A DNA stretch of 64,000 bases from Betaproteobacteria bacterium (GCA_016868255.1 VGHN01000003.1:79227-143226), one strand, 5' to 3'. Positions 16,815-29,440 are shown, counted from the first letter of the stretch. Numbers and translations are program-made. The notes: generated from the letters alone by a model not told the origin.

Positions 16815-17651
16815 CTAGTCACCCCTCAAGAGGTCATTGATGCTGGTCTTGGCGCGAGTCTGCGCGTCGACGCGCTTGACAATAATTGCGCAGGCCAGGC
16901 TGTAGCGTCCGTCGGCCGAGGGAAGGCTTCCGGGAACCACCACACTGCCTGCTGGAACACGTCCCGTGAAGGTCTCGCCGGTGGCTCTGTCGTAGATTCG
17001 GGTGGACTGGCTGATGAAGACGCCCATGGCGAGCACGGAATTCTCTTCAACGATAACGCCCTCAACGACTTCGGATCGCGCGCCAATAAAGCAGTTGTCT
17101 TCGATGATGGTTGGATTGGCCTGTAAGGGCTCGAGCACCCCACCAATGCCAACACCACCCGAGAGGTGCACGTTCTTCCCAATCTGGGCGCAGGAGCCAA
17201 CGGTGGCCCATGTATCGACCATGGTCCCTTCACCGACATAGGCACCAATGTTGACGTAAGAGGGCATCAGAATGGCGTTGCGTGCTATAAAACTCCCACG
17301 GCGTGCAACGGCTGGGGGCACGACCCGGATGCCCATTGACTGGAGCGCATCGGCGGAGAGCCCCTCGAACTTTGTTGCGACTTTGTCATAAAACTGCAGG
17401 GAACCCGCCTGCATGGGCCGGTTGTCTTCGAGTCGAAAACTCAGAAGAACGGCCTTCTTGATCCACTGGTGGGTGACCCACCCTTGCGGGGTTCGCTCAG
17501 CGACTCGGAGGCTGCCGGCGTCGAGTTCGCCGATGACGGACTCCACGACATCGCGCAGGTTTTTGGAAGCGGCGCTTGGGCTGATGGCGGCTCGGTCCTC
17601 CCAGGCCTGTTCAATAATTGATTGGCGGTTGCTTGGTGCGTGGCTGGACAT
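16815..17651 (-). CDS. dapD: 2,3,4,5-tetrahydropyridine-2,6-dicarboxylate N-succinyltransferase
   Basis: DapD transfers succinyl from succinyl-CoA to tetrahydrodipicolinate, opening the succinylase branch of lysine and diaminopimelate synthesis that DapE later completes. The 278-residue protein has an N-terminal helical domain and a left-handed beta-helix of hexapeptide repeats from about residue 120 ([20 protein letters not shown], then [17 protein letters not shown]), as in the trimeric family. The ATG at 17651 gives a normal start. It lies 19 bases after queF and ends two bases before the TTG of the ArsC-like gene. Confidence 0.97.
   Translation of the reverse strand: MSSHAPSNRQSIIEQAWEDRAAISPSAASKNLRDVVESVIGELDAGSLRVAERTPQGWVTHQWIKKAVLLSFRLEDNRPMQAGSLQFYDKVATKFEGLSADALQSMGIRVVPPAVARRGSFIARNAILMPSYVNIGAYVGEGTMVDTWATVGSCAQIGKNVHLSGGVGIGGVLEPLQANPTIIEDNCFIGARSEVVEGVIVEENSVLAMGVFISQSTRIYDRATGETFTGRVPAGSVVVPGSLPSADGRYSLACAIIVKRVDAQTRAKTSINDLLRGD
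16822..16827 (-). promoter_or_regulatory. Ribosome-binding site supporting the TTG start of the ArsC-like gene
   Basis: GAGGGG on the minus strand lies nine bases before the TTG at 16812, inside the last codons of dapD. No ATG or GTG start is available between the dapD stop and the conserved fold. Confidence 0.65.
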
Positions 17652-17670
17652 AGGTGAGTGGGCTTTCAGA

Positions 17671-18120
17671 TTAGTTATTGGCCGACGGTAGACCGGCGCC
17701 GGGATTCACAGTAGAGGGTTGCTGCGAAAAGGCGGGTACAGAAACTGGAGGCGCTGGAGACCAACCGGCCTTTCGGTGCTCGGTGACCACAGTGGTGAAG
17801 ATTCCGCCGCGGACATACCAGCGGGCCGTTAGCCGAAGGTAGCGCGGTTGGGTGGCGGCCACCATGTCATTGGTGATCTGGTTGGTGACGGCCTCGTGAA
17901 ACGCCCCTTCGTTTCGAAACGACCACATATAAAGCTTGAGCGCCTTGAGCTCCAAGTTCTTGTTGTCTGGGATGTAGTCCAGGGTGAAGTGGGCGAAGTC
18001 GGGCTGGCCGGTCAGCGGGCATAGACAGGTGAACTCGGGCACTTCGATGTGCACCCAGTAATCCCGACTGGGCTCGGGATTGGGGAAGGTCTCTAGGACG
18101 CGACTCGGCAGACTGGGCAT
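17671..18120 (-). CDS. queF: NADPH-dependent 7-cyano-7-deazaguanine reductase QueF
   Basis: QueF reduces preQ0 to preQ1 with NADPH in queuosine synthesis; it is one of few enzymes reducing a nitrile to an amine. The 149-residue protein is the short single-domain (T-fold) type. Cys34 and Asp41 in [10 protein letters not shown] correspond by spacing to the catalytic pair of the Bacillus enzyme. The C-terminal 25 residues form a proline- and serine-rich tail beyond the fold. The gene is first in the operon to mnmH, so two wobble-base tRNA modification genes bracket it. A terminator-like hairpin lies 33 bases upstream of its ATG. Confidence 0.95.
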   Translation of the reverse strand: MPSLPSRVLETFPNPEPSRDYWVHIEVPEFTCLCPLTGQPDFAHFTLDYIPDNKNLELKALKLYMWSFRNEGAFHEAVTNQITNDMVAATQPRYLRLTARWYVRGGIFTTVVTEHRKAGWSPAPPVSVPAFSQQPSTVNPGAGLPSANN

Positions 18121-18153
18121 AAGTAAAGATGCTGTAAGTTAACGGTTATTAGT

Positions 18154-18198
18154 AAAAAAAAGCCGCTAAATGCTTAATTTTGCTGATAAATAACGGCT
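18154..18198 (-). promoter_or_regulatory. Terminator-like hairpin in the queF leader / queF-smc gap
   Basis: On the minus strand AGCCGTTA (18198-18191) pairs with TAGCGGCT (18168-18161) as eight pairs including one G-U, around a 22-base loop, followed directly by eight T residues (18161-18154). It ends 33 bases before the queF ATG. No minus-strand gene lies upstream for it to terminate, so it could be an attenuator in the queF leader or a block on antisense transcripts from smc. I see no preQ1 aptamer consensus. Confidence 0.45.
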
Positions 18199-18208
18199 CG
18201 CCCTCGAG

Positions 18209-18217
18209 TGCTATTAT
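18209..18217 (+). promoter_or_regulatory. Extended -10 promoter of smc
   Basis: TGCTATTAT is an extended -10 element (TGn before TATTAT, one mismatch to TATAAT). No good -35 hexamer is seen at the right distance, as is common for extended -10 promoters. It lies 39 bases before the smc GTG. Confidence 0.55.
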
Positions 18218-18256
18218 ACCCAACCGCTCTCTTTCGCCTCTTGGCCCCCCACGCCC

Positions 18257-21200
18257 GTGCGCTTAACCCAGCTTCGACTCTCTGGCTTTAAATCCTTTGT
18301 TGACCCGACCCAGTTGCAGGTCTCGCGCCAGCTCGTGGGAATTGTCGGGCCCAATGGCTGCGGTAAATCCAATGTCATCGATGCGGTTCGTTGGGTTCTG
18401 GGCGAGTCCCGGGCGGCCGAGCTTCGCGGTGAGAACATGCATGACGTGATCTTCAATGGCTCCTCGACCCGAAAGCCGGCGGGGCGCGCAAGCGTTGAGC
18501 TCATATTTGATAACTCTGCCGGACGACTCGGTGGCCCCTGGGGTCGGTATGCGGAGTTATCGGTCAAGCGCGTGCTCTCACGCGATGGACAATCCACCTA
18601 TCAAATCAATGGCCAGAACGTAAGGCGCAAGGATGTCTACGACGTCTTTTTGGGCACCGGACTCGGCCCACGTGCTTACGCCATCATCGGCCAGGGAATG
18701 ATCTCGCGAGTCATCGAGTCCAAACCCGAGGAGCTTCGGGTCTTCCTCGAAGAGGCCGCGGGGGTCTCGAAATATCGAGAGCGCCGGCGTGAGACGGAGA
18801 ACCGGCTCTCCGATGCCCGAGGCAATCTTGCCAGGGTCGATGACATACGCCAGGAACTGACCAAGCGAATCGAGCAGCTTGAGGCACAGGCCCAAGTCGC
18901 CGAAGTCTTCCAAAACAAGTCCAGCGAGCGCCAATCCAAGCAGGCCTTGTTGTTGGCCGTGCGTCGTCATGAGTCCGAGCTCTCGCGATCCGCCCAGGCC
19001 TTGGAGCGTTCTCGCCTGCTCACCGACTTGGAACAGCAGCAGGCCGAACTGCGTCATTTGGAGCTTGAAATTGAGCAGGCTCGGCAGGCCCTGGAGGCAG
19101 ACCAGGCCCAGAGCCAGGAAGTTCAGGCCGAGCTCTATGAGATCAATACGGCGGTGGCCCGGCAAGAAGTTGAAGACAAGAATCACTCTCAGGCCAAGGA
19201 GCGTGCTTCGGCGACACTCTCTTTGTCGACCCTAACGCTCGAGCGACTGGTGGCGGAAGAGGACGAGTTGCGATCGGCCCTGGCAGAGCAAGAGTCCGCC
19301 CTGGAGCGGCACCTTGCCGAAATGATGCGACTTGAGGCACTGGTCACCGAGACCCGTGAGCAACTCAATCCGCAGGAAGAGAGCAGACAGGAGCAAGAGA
19401 CATCCCTGCAGGAATTGCGGGCGGTGATTGCAACCCTTCAGGTTGACCAGCGCGGCAACGACGCACGGCTGCAGGAACTCATTTCTCGTCGAGACACCCT
19501 CGAGGCGCACATTGAGCGCAAATCGGTCGAGCGCGGCACCCTAGAAAGAATGGATCCCACTGCGCTGGCCTCGATTCGTGTTCAGCAGGAGGAGGCGCAA
19601 TCTCTGATTGCTTCTGCCCAGGCAAAGCTCGAGGAGACGGTGGGTCAGATCGCCACAGCGCAGCAGGAACAGGAGCAGGCCCGGGCCGATTTGCAGCAGG
19701 CGGATCAGCGTCTGGCCACCCGGGCGGCAGAGCGATCTGCACAAGAGAGCCTACTCGCCGCAATGGAGAGTCAGGGTGGCCTGCTTGAGTGGACTCGATC
19801 ACAGTCTTGGGCCAAAGAGAAAATGCTCTGGGCGGGCCTGAAAGTTGAAGAGGGTTGGCAGGTGGCTGTGGGCGCGATGCTCGAGAACCGCCTGACTGCA
19901 ATCCCCATTGAATCCTTGAATGTTGCCAATGACTGGACTTCGTTAAAGCCACCGGAGCGGCTCACGGTCTTCGAGCGAAATGAATCTGTTGTCTCACCGA
20001 GTCCTCGCGATGCAGGAATGGCGCCACTGGCGATGGCAGTTCGGGGAGACGATGCAGGCGCCGCCATGGCGAGGCTGTGGCTGGCTGGCATGTTTCAGGC
20101 CAAGGATTTCTCTGAGGCGATGGGCCGCCGCAACGCCCTTCAGGCCAATGAGATGTTGGTCACGCCCGAGGGGCTGGCCGTTGGGCGGACTCACATCACG
20201 ATTCCCGGTGACTCGAAGGCCGACCACTCGGCACTCTTGGGGCAGCGCGATCGGGTTCGCGATTTGGCGGCAGCGGTTCGATCGGCCGAGATTCAGCAGG
20301 CCGAGGCGGCTGCTCGTCTTGCAGAACGTGATCAGGCTCTGGTCGCGATGCGTCAGGCCAGAGAGGCGGCGCAGCAGACCATCGACAAGGCAATGGCACG
20401 CGCCCATGAACTTGACTTAACTGCCGTTAGGCTTCAGGAGAAGGCCACGCGACTGGAGGCTGCAGAGAAGGAGATCGACCGCAGCATTCTCGAGGCCCAG
20501 GCCGAACTCGAAGGCCTGGTGCAGCGCCTGCAGGAGATGGGTCGCGTCAAGGAAGACCTCGTCATTCGATTGGCGGGTCTCGCCGAACAATCGGCTGAAA
20601 CCGAGGTTCGGTTGGCCGAGGCCGAGTCAAAGTGTCGCGGCCTACGTGAGTCGCTCTCGGCCGCGCAATCATCCCTTCAAGAGGCGCGCCTCGAAGAGAG
20701 AACGGCAGAGGGACAGGCCAATTCAGTTCGCACACAGATCGATGACCTTGCGCGTCGCCGCCAAGAGGCCCTCGATCGCCAAACCGCCTCGCAGCGGGAG
20801 TTGACCGATGCGGAGGCAGCGTTGTCGCAGAGTCAACTGCAGACCCTGCTGGAGAAGCGAGTTGAGGTGGAGCGGCGGTTGTCCCAGGCCCGGGCAGTTG
20901 TGGATGCCTCTGCCGATCGCCTTCGCACCATGGATGAGTCTCGGCTTGCGATTGAGAGAAAGGCCATTCCCTTGCGCGAATCGATGTCGGCTGTTGAGGT
21001 GGCGATTGCATCTGCCACTGCAACCATCGAACAGATTGAACAGCAGATCGCGGATACCAACATTGACCTTGCAACGGTAACGGCACAGTGGGAGGGAGGG
21101 ATGCCGCCTCCTGGGTTGCCACGTCCGTCATCACTTCAGGCAGACATCAACCGGCTTGCACGCGAGATCGAGGCACTTGGTCCTGTGAATCTTGCTGCGC

Positions 21201-21796
21201 TGAGTGAACTCGAGCAGTCTCGCGAGCGAGAGGGCTTTTTGAACTCACAGGCCGCCGATCTCACCGAGGCGGTAGAGACGCTCGAGGATGCAATTCGCAA
21301 GATTGATCGCGAGAGCCGAGCGCTGCTGCAGGATACCTACGATACGGTTAATCAGAATTTCTCGCGACTCTTTCCAACTCTGTTCGGTGGTGGAGAGGCG
21401 CGGCTTGTGCTCACCGGCGATGAGATTCTGGACGCCGGTGTTCAGGTCATGGCCCAGCCACCGGGCAAGAGGAACGTGACGATTCATTTGCTCTCGGGTG
21501 GCGAGAAGGCGTTGACGGCAACGGCCCTGGTCTTCGCGCTCTTCCAACTCAATCCGGCGCCGTTTTGCATGCTCGATGAGGTGGATGCGCCTCTCGATGA
21601 CCCGAATACTGAGCGACTCTGCAATCTGGTGAGAGAGATGTCGGGCCAGATCCAGTTTATTTTCATCACCCACAACAAGATTTCAATGGCCCTTGCAGAG
21701 CATCTTGTTGGAGTGACGATGCAAGAGTTGGGTGTGTCGCGACTGGTCGCGGTGGACCTCGACGCAGCCAGCGCCTCGGTCCAAGAGGCGGCCTAA
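18257..21796 (+). CDS. smc: Chromosome segregation protein SMC
   Basis: SMC is the condensin ATPase that loops and organises the chromosome with ScpA and ScpB. The 1179-residue protein is full length. It has an N-terminal head with Walker A GPNGCGKSN at 31-39, two long glutamine- and glutamate-rich coiled coils, and a hinge near residues 510-660. The C-terminal head has the ABC signature LSGGEKAL near 1079-1086, followed by Walker B CMLDEVDAPLDDP. The start is GTG, giving the usual N terminus MRLTQLRLSGFKSF. It is divergent from queF and starts smc-zipA-ligA, an arrangement of chromosome and division genes known in betaproteobacteria. Confidence 0.97.
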   Translation: MRLTQLRLSGFKSFVDPTQLQVSRQLVGIVGPNGCGKSNVIDAVRWVLGESRAAELRGENMHDVIFNGSSTRKPAGRASVELIFDNSAGRLGGPWGRYAELSVKRVLSRDGQSTYQINGQNVRRKDVYDVFLGTGLGPRAYAIIGQGMISRVIESKPEELRVFLEEAAGVSKYRERRRETENRLSDARGNLARVDDIRQELTKRIEQLEAQAQVAEVFQNKSSERQSKQALLLAVRRHESELSRSAQALERSRLLTDLEQQQAELRHLELEIEQARQALEADQAQSQEVQAELYEINTAVARQEVEDKNHSQAKERASATLSLSTLTLERLVAEEDELRSALAEQESALERHLAEMMRLEALVTETREQLNPQEESRQEQETSLQELRAVIATLQVDQRGNDARLQELISRRDTLEAHIERKSVERGTLERMDPTALASIRVQQEEAQSLIASAQAKLEETVGQIATAQQEQEQARADLQQADQRLATRAAERSAQESLLAAMESQGGLLEWTRSQSWAKEKMLWAGLKVEEGWQVAVGAMLENRLTAIPIESLNVANDWTSLKPPERLTVFERNESVVSPSPRDAGMAPLAMAVRGDDAGAAMARLWLAGMFQAKDFSEAMGRRNALQANEMLVTPEGLAVGRTHITIPGDSKADHSALLGQRDRVRDLAAAVRSAEIQQAEAAARLAERDQALVAMRQAREAAQQTIDKAMARAHELDLTAVRLQEKATRLEAAEKEIDRSILEAQAELEGLVQRLQEMGRVKEDLVIRLAGLAEQSAETEVRLAEAESKCRGLRESLSAAQSSLQEARLEERTAEGQANSVRTQIDDLARRRQEALDRQTASQRELTDAEAALSQSQLQTLLEKRVEVERRLSQARAVVDASADRLRTMDESRLAIERKAIPLRESMSAVEVAIASATATIEQIEQQIADTNIDLATVTAQWEGGMPPPGLPRPSSLQADINRLAREIEALGPVNLAALSELEQSREREGFLNSQAADLTEAVETLEDAIRKIDRESRALLQDTYDTVNQNFSRLFPTLFGGGEARLVLTGDEILDAGVQVMAQPPGKRNVTIHLLSGGEKALTATALVFALFQLNPAPFCMLDEVDAPLDDPNTERLCNLVREMSGQIQFIFITHNKISMALAEHLVGVTMQELGVSRLVAVDLDAASASVQEAA

Positions 21797-21818
21797 GCGC
21801 CACCACAAAGGGCCTCCG

Positions 21819-22739
21819 TTGCCGCCGCCCGACTCACTCCCACTGCTATTGGTGACCCTCGGCCTTGCGGTCATGGTTGCTGTCTGGTGGGTCAATCGCT
21901 CCGAGCGCAGGCGACTGGAGCAACTCAACCCGGTTCGTCGTGATCCCGCTTCTCACTGGTGGTCTGGGCCGGCGTCCACATTGGCCACTGCGCGTGCGGA
22001 TGGACTAGAGGAACTCGTTCCCAATGAGCTGTTTGAATGGCCGGTGTTCTTTCGAGTGGACAAGTCGCAGGGGCCGGCCTGGGTCGAGATGGTCTCCAAT
22101 CGAATGCGTTGCGGCAGCAAGCCCATGCGATTTGGACGCGATGGGGCCCTGTGGGTCTCCTTGTTGCTCTGCACTCGACAGGGGCCACTCTCCCTGGCCG
22201 AACACACTGTGTTTGTCGAGCGCTTATTCGAGATCGGCAAGCGATTTGGCGTCAAACCCGAGGGAATCAAAACCTTTGCGGAGGCCCATGGTCTCTCCCG
22301 AGACGCAGAGATGGCCATGTCTGATTTGGATGGTCAGTTGGCCTTCCACTTGGTCACGGACGCTCCGCCGTCCGTTGAGGCCTTTTCATCGGCCTGGCGT
22401 CAGTGCGGGCTTCAGGAGCGGGGGGAGGGCCGATTCTCAATGGTGGGGGCCGATTCAGAAGTTCAATTCAGCGTCTTGCCAGGAGACCAGGGCCGCCTCT
22501 GCAGCCTGCTGCTCGATTTGCCCAGGGCCACAGAGCCAGTGCAGGTTCTCGATTCGATGTTCGAGGTGTCCGATCAGATGGCGCAATGGTTCGGTGCGGA
22601 GTTGGTTGACGACCGAGACATTGTGCTGACCCGACAAGCGCAGTCGGTCATCCGTGAGCAGGTGCAAGAACGGGCCAAGGCATTGGCGAATGTCGGCTTA
22701 TTGCCGGGAAGCCCGCTCTCAAGACTTATTTTCCAGTAG
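21819..22739 (+). CDS. zipA: Cell division protein ZipA
   Basis: ZipA anchors FtsZ polymers to the inner membrane at the division site. I place the start at TTG 21819, giving 306 residues: an N-terminal membrane segment at about residues 7-24 (LPLLLVTLGLAVMVAVWWV), then a basic stretch, and a C-terminal FtsZ-binding domain at about residues 170-300. The open frame continues upstream into smc, but those codons would precede the membrane anchor. The linker between anchor and FtsZ-binding domain is short and less proline-rich than in E. coli. Identification rests on the anchor, the C-terminal domain pattern and the position between smc and ligA. Confidence 0.85.
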   Translation: MPPPDSLPLLLVTLGLAVMVAVWWVNRSERRRLEQLNPVRRDPASHWWSGPASTLATARADGLEELVPNELFEWPVFFRVDKSQGPAWVEMVSNRMRCGSKPMRFGRDGALWVSLLLCTRQGPLSLAEHTVFVERLFEIGKRFGVKPEGIKTFAEAHGLSRDAEMAMSDLDGQLAFHLVTDAPPSVEAFSSAWRQCGLQERGEGRFSMVGADSEVQFSVLPGDQGRLCSLLLDLPRATEPVQVLDSMFEVSDQMAQWFGAELVDDRDIVLTRQAQSVIREQVQERAKALANVGLLPGSPLSRLIFQ

Positions 22740-22746
22740 CGTGTAG

Positions 22747-24876
<2,130 letters not shown>

Positions 24877-24888
24877 GGGAGCAGGGGC

Positions 24889-25788
24889 ATGGCGAGTATT
24901 CCGAATCAGGCGGTGCGCAAGGCCGTCTTTCCTGTTGCGGGGCTTGGCACCCGATTCCTACCGGCCACCAAGGCGAGCCCGAAGGAGATGCTGCCGGTGG
25001 TCGACAAGCCACTGATTCAGTATGCGGTGGAGGAGGCTGCTGCAGCGGGAATCACCGAGATGATTTTTATCACCGGGCGATCCAAGCGCGCCATTGAGGA
25101 TCACTTTGACAAGGCGGTTGAACTGGAAGCCGAGCTGGCGGCAAAGAACAAGCACGAGCTCTTGCGGGTGGTGCAGAGTGTTGCACCCGATAGCATTCAC
25201 TGCATTTATATTCGCCAGCCGGAACCACTGGGTCTCGGCCACGCAGTGCTCTGTGCGCAGCCTGTCATTGGTGATGAGCCCTTTGCGGTCATTCTGGCCG
25301 ACGATCTCATGGACACAGGAGAAGGCGGGCTGCCCGTTATGGCGCAGATGACCGCCTTGTATGCCGAGCACCGGGCCAGTGTCATCGCGGTCCAGGATGT
25401 CCCGCGCGACGAGACATCGAAATATGGAATTGTGGCGAGCCAGCCTTGGGGTCGACGGACCGAGCGGGTGGTCTCAATTGTCGAAAAACCAAAACCCGCC
25501 GATGCGCCTTCGACCCTTGCGGTGACCGGACGTTATCTGCTCTCGCCGCGCATCTTTGGAATTCTTGAGCAGCAGACACCGGGTGCCGGTGGTGAAATTC
25601 AACTCACCGATGCCATTGCCAAACTTCTCGATGACGAACCCGTGTTGGCGTATCGGTATGAGGGCACGCGGTTCGACTGCGGCTCCAAGCAGGGTTACCT
25701 GCGGGCAACCGTCACCCTTGCAATGCGGCACGCACAGGAAGGGACCGACTTTCAGGCATGGCTGCGCCAGCATCTTGCAGAACGTTGA
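24889..25788 (+). CDS. galU: UTP-glucose-1-phosphate uridylyltransferase
   Basis: GalU makes UDP-glucose from UTP and glucose-1-phosphate, supplying lipopolysaccharide core, capsule and other glycans. The 299-residue protein has the nucleotide-binding start [19 protein letters not shown] at 17-35, the second lysine region VVDKPLIQY, and EKPKP in the sugar-binding part. The ATG follows a GAGGGAGCAGGGG ribosome-binding region, 12 bases after ligA. Its last 77 bases overlap the convergent glnD gene, the longest overlap in the window. Confidence 0.97.
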   Translation: MASIPNQAVRKAVFPVAGLGTRFLPATKASPKEMLPVVDKPLIQYAVEEAAAAGITEMIFITGRSKRAIEDHFDKAVELEAELAAKNKHELLRVVQSVAPDSIHCIYIRQPEPLGLGHAVLCAQPVIGDEPFAVILADDLMDTGEGGLPVMAQMTALYAEHRASVIAVQDVPRDETSKYGIVASQPWGRRTERVVSIVEKPKPADAPSTLAVTGRYLLSPRIFGILEQQTPGAGGEIQLTDAIAKLLDDEPVLAYRYEGTRFDCGSKQGYLRATVTLAMRHAQEGTDFQAWLRQHLAER

Positions 25789-28498
25789 GCAGGGCGGTCT
25801 CGAGCGCTACTCGCTGGCGTTCGGTCTCGAGTCCACGCGACTCCAGTAGAAAGTGGTCCTCGGCCCGTTCACCAAGGGTGTTGATGCGGGCTGAGCGCAA
25901 GGAGATCCGTTCAGCCGATAGGCAGCGGGCAATTCGATAGAGGAGTCCGGGCCGATCCGCCGCGGTAACCGAAAGAACAAGGTGTTGTGCGGTCTCATCC
26001 ATCACCAGCTGAACGCTGGGGTGGATGGGAAAACTCTTGGACCGACGAGAGAGGCGCCCTTGGCTGGGTTCGCCAAGCGGGCGGCTTTGCATCAGGTGCT
26101 CTCTGAGTCCTGCAGATACAACGGTCAGCATCTCTCGCTCTTGTCCCTCGAATTGCGAGGGATTGAGAAGGAAGCTGTCGAGTACGAAGCCGTTGGGAGT
26201 GGTGTGAATTCGAGCCTCTAAAACGGGCAGGCCCTGGCGATCGAGAAACTCGGTGATTCGAGCGAAAAGGTCTTCAGAGTCTTGCTGATAGACGACCAGC
26301 TGAATGCCCAGTTCATCGTGCGCGATGCGCGCAAAGACTCGGGGCAGGGCGGAGTCCTCGCGCCCGACCAGGTTGCGCGCATGCCAGGCGATTTCATTGG
26401 CATCGTGACTTAAAAAATATTGCAGTCCAAGTCCTCGCCAGAATGCGATGACGGCATCAATGTCTTTGGCTTCCAACTTGAGTTGTTGAAGAGCCAGCTC
26501 TCGTTTGTGGCTCACTGCATTGGTGTGCAGTGTGGTCGCATCGATCTCCGATCCCTGAGAGTTAATGAGTTGCTCGGCTCGGTCGAAGAGATCTTCCAGT
26601 AGTTTGGCCTTCCAGTTATTCCAGACCTTGGGGCTGGTGCCACGAATATCGGCCACTGTCAGCAGATAGAGCGCGCGCAGCCGCTGCTGAGTCTGAACAA
26701 TTGCAGCAAATCGTTGAATGACGCCCGGGTCCGCAAGGTCTTCCTTCTGCGCCATGCTCGACATGGTCAGGTGGTGGCGAACGAGGAACATTAGGAGGTC
26801 CGTGGTGGGGGTGTCAATCTTGAATTGACGGCAGAAGCGTTTGACCTCGGCTTCGCCGAGCTCGGAATGGTCGCCCCCTCGGCCCTTGGCGATGTCATGG
26901 AACAGCGCTGCCAGATAAAGCTTCCAAGGTTCGCCGAACTCTTGCATAAGTGAGGTCATTCGCGGGAATTCATGGGCATGCTCAGGCAGGCTGAACCGCC
27001 TGAGATTTCGTATGACCTGAAGAATGTGTTGATCCACTGTGTAGACGTGGAAAAGGTCATGCTGCATTTGGCCAACGATTCGCCGAAAGACGGGCAATAG
27101 CCGACCCAGAATGCCGAGATCGTTCATGATCCGCAGCGCATGCAGGACACCCCTCGGTTCGCGCAGCAGCGAGAGAAATGCGGCCCGATTCTCTGGTGAC
27201 TCACGAAATGGGCGGTCGACCAGTTCACGGGCATGCCAGAGTGAACGCAAGGCACGCGCGGTCATGCCCAGGCGGGGGCACTCCCTGGCCATCAATATGA
27301 ATGCCTGAAGGATGGCCTCGGGTCGTCTCTCGAAGAGGGTCTCATCGGTGATGTCGAGCAGGCCACGTGTCTCACAGAAGTCGGGGGCCAGTGGTCGAGA
27401 TGGCGTCGCTTCAATGCCGGCCTCGGTGCCTGTCCGACCCGACCCGATGTTGTCGAAATGCTGCAAGCGAGGTTCGAGGTTTGCAAGCAAGACGGTGGTG
27501 ACCTGTCTCACCAGTTTTGCAGCCCGATAGTAGCGTTGCATCAGAACCTCGCTGAGCCGTTTGCCCCGGACGGGTTGGCACTCAAGGGATTCCGCAACCA
27601 GGGTCTGGAGGTCGTATACGAGGCGGTCCTCCCGACGACCCGCCGATGTATGCAGGTGTGCACGAATCGTTAGAAGAATGGCTTCTTGCTGCTGCAGTTG
27701 GGTGGACTCATAGCTTGTCAGCAGCCCCTCGGTGACGAGGTCGGACCAACCGCGCCCCAGCCCCAGTGCAGCGCTTATCCAGTTCAGAACCTGCAAGTCT
27801 CGCAGTCCGCCTGGGCTCTCTTTGACATTGGGCTCGAGTGAATAGGGTGTGTCGTTGAATCGGCTGTGCCGCTGCCGCATCTCCAGGAGCTTGCCTTGCA
27901 CAAACGAGGCCACGGGGATCTGTGTGCGCCAGGCCTCGACCAAGGCAGGGTGAAGACCGGTGGGGTCGGCGAGTGCACGACTCTCCAGCAAGGCCGTTGC
28001 AACGGTGAGATCGGCACGCGCCTGGGCTACACATTCGTCGATACTGCGCAGGCTGTGGCCGGCGTCCAGGCCCGCATCCCATAGGGACGATACAAAGGCG
28101 GCGACCGGCCCGCTCAACTCGTTGTCTGTGGTTTTTCCGTCGGTGAGGATGAGCAGATCAAGGTCCGAGTAGGGCGCAAGTTCACCCCTGCCATAACCAC
28201 CCACGGCAATAAGGGAGGCACCCGGAACCGCTGCCTGTTCCCAGAGCAGCAAGACAATTTGATCGATATCGTTGGACAGCTCTCGCATCAGCCCGCGAGG
28301 CTTGCCATGCGATTTCCATCCCAGGGCATTGCGCTCTCTTGCCGCGCGAGTTGAGGCGCGGGCGGTGAGGACGGGTTCTTTCTCTGGGGCGGCTGAGACG
28401 GAGGCCACTTCGATGGGCGGCTGGGCGCTGGATCGGGCCGTTTGGGGCTCTATGAGGCCATGGTGGCGTCGACGGCCGCGCCCTGACAACGCTGCCAA
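25712..28498 (-). CDS. glnD: PII uridylyltransferase / uridylyl-removing enzyme GlnD
   Basis: GlnD senses glutamine and uridylylates or deuridylylates PII proteins, setting glutamine synthetase activity and nitrogen gene expression. Domains in order are: nucleotidyltransferase with [17 protein letters not shown] at 100-116, a linking helical domain, an HD hydrolase domain ([18 protein letters not shown]), and two C-terminal ACT domains ([15 protein letters not shown] and [17 protein letters not shown]). The N terminus is uncertain. The TTG at 28498 gives 928 residues and overlaps map by 49 bases. A GTG at 28408 would remove 30 residues that show no conservation I recognise. The 3' end overlaps galU. 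Confidence 0.94.
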   Translation of the reverse strand: MAALSGRGRRRHHGLIEPQTARSSAQPPIEVASVSAAPEKEPVLTARASTRAARERNALGWKSHGKPRGLMRELSNDIDQIVLLLWEQAAVPGASLIAVGGYGRGELAPYSDLDLLILTDGKTTDNELSGPVAAFVSSLWDAGLDAGHSLRSIDECVAQARADLTVATALLESRALADPTGLHPALVEAWRTQIPVASFVQGKLLEMRQRHSRFNDTPYSLEPNVKESPGGLRDLQVLNWISAALGLGRGWSDLVTEGLLTSYESTQLQQQEAILLTIRAHLHTSAGRREDRLVYDLQTLVAESLECQPVRGKRLSEVLMQRYYRAAKLVRQVTTVLLANLEPRLQHFDNIGSGRTGTEAGIEATPSRPLAPDFCETRGLLDITDETLFERRPEAILQAFILMARECPRLGMTARALRSLWHARELVDRPFRESPENRAAFLSLLREPRGVLHALRIMNDLGILGRLLPVFRRIVGQMQHDLFHVYTVDQHILQVIRNLRRFSLPEHAHEFPRMTSLMQEFGEPWKLYLAALFHDIAKGRGGDHSELGEAEVKRFCRQFKIDTPTTDLLMFLVRHHLTMSSMAQKEDLADPGVIQRFAAIVQTQQRLRALYLLTVADIRGTSPKVWNNWKAKLLEDLFDRAEQLINSQGSEIDATTLHTNAVSHKRELALQQLKLEAKDIDAVIAFWRGLGLQYFLSHDANEIAWHARNLVGREDSALPRVFARIAHDELGIQLVVYQQDSEDLFARITEFLDRQGLPVLEARIHTTPNGFVLDSFLLNPSQFEGQEREMLTVVSAGLREHLMQSRPLGEPSQGRLSRRSKSFPIHPSVQLVMDETAQHLVLSVTAADRPGLLYRIARCLSAERISLRSARINTLGERAEDHFLLESRGLETERQRVALETALLNVLQDAGAAMPESRSLPVRAALQG

Positions 28499-29277
28499 TC
28501 GGGGCTTCCCGGAGACACCGTAAGCACCTCAAAGCCTTCTTGTGTCACCAGAACCGTGTGCTCCCACTGTGCCGAGAGACTGTGGTCTTTGGTGACGATG
28601 GTCCAGCCATCTGCCAACTCCCGAACCTCGGGGCGCCCCGCGTTGATCATGGGCTCGATGGTGAATGTCATGCCGGGCGAGAGTCGCATGCCGGTTCCCG
28701 GCCGCCCGTAGTGGAGCACCTGGGGATCTTCATGGAAGACTTTGCCAATTCCATGGCCGCAGAACTCTCTTACAACCGAACAGCCGTTGGCCTCGGCATG
28801 GCGCTGGATTGCGTGGCCGATGTCACCGAGGGTGCGGCCGGGCGCCACCTGCTCAATTCCCTTCCACATGCAGGCATGGGTGATCTCGCAGAGGCGTTGC
28901 GCACCGACCGAGGCGGGGCCAACATAGAACATTCGGCTGGTGTCCCCGTGGTAGCCGTCTTTGATGACTGTGACGTCGACATTGAGGATGTCGCCGGATT
29001 TCAATACCTTGGGGCCGGGGACGCCGTGGCAGACCTGGTGGTTCACCGAGGTGCAGACCGACTTGGGATACGGGGTGTAGCCCGGTGGGCAGTAGTTGAG
29101 GGGGGCAGGGATGGTCTGTTGAACGTTGACCATGTAATCGTGGCAGAGCCGGTCGATTTCCTCGGTGGTGACCCCGGGCTTGACATAAGGCGCAATAAAA
29201 TCAAGAACTTCTGACGCAAGCCGGCCTGCAAGGCGCATGCCTTCGATGTCGTGAGCTGATTTGATTGAAACGGCCAT
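28450..29277 (-). CDS. map: Methionine aminopeptidase, type I
   Basis: Methionine aminopeptidase removes the initiator methionine from nascent proteins. All five metal ligands are visible in the 275-residue protein: Asp101 (NVDVTV), Asp112 (GDTSR), His175 (GHGIG), Glu208 (TIEPM) and Glu240 (QWEHT), placing it in the type Ia group. It is divergent from rpsB, as is usual in proteobacteria, with 163 bases between. Its end overlaps the proposed glnD start, so map and glnD are probably co-transcribed. A 15-residue C-terminal extension beyond the fold ([12 protein letters not shown] end) is unremarkable. Confidence 0.97.
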   Translation of the reverse strand: MAVSIKSAHDIEGMRLAGRLASEVLDFIAPYVKPGVTTEEIDRLCHDYMVNVQQTIPAPLNYCPPGYTPYPKSVCTSVNHQVCHGVPGPKVLKSGDILNVDVTVIKDGYHGDTSRMFYVGPASVGAQRLCEITHACMWKGIEQVAPGRTLGDIGHAIQRHAEANGCSVVREFCGHGIGKVFHEDPQVLHYGRPGTGMRLSPGMTFTIEPMINAGRPEVRELADGWTIVTKDHSLSAQWEHTVLVTQEGFEVLTVSPGSPDWQRCQGAAVDATMAS

Positions 29278-29366
29278 AACTTGTTAACATTACTAGGTTT
29301 TTCGTCAATCCAAAAGAGGCGACGGCGAATGAGGGCATGGTGCTCTCTTATTGTCGATCGCCAATC

Positions 29367-29407
29367 GGAGGCGCGCAAGGGTGTTTCTCTCTAGGAACGG
29401 CGCCTCC
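29367..29407 (+). promoter_or_regulatory. rpsB leader hairpin, candidate S2 autoregulatory site
   Basis: GGAGGCGC (29367-29374) and GCGCCTCC (29400-29407) form a perfect eight-pair stem around a 25-base loop, ending 33 bases before the rpsB ATG. In E. coli, S2 is known to repress its own operon through a structured rpsB leader. That this hairpin is the equivalent site is inference. Confidence 0.5.
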
Positions 29408-29440
29408 CGTCATTTTGAACCCTTGCAGGAGAAAAAGATT

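Noticed and set aside
18121..18200. PreQ1 riboswitch before queF
   Set aside because: The small aptamer's C-rich loop and A-rich tail consensus is not seen. Only a terminator-like hairpin is supported, so I did not call a riboswitch.
18578..19186. 202-codon minus-strand open frame inside smc (with another at 20562-21134)
   Set aside because: It is leucine-rich because it is the complement of the coiled-coil codons of smc. No independent coding signal is present.
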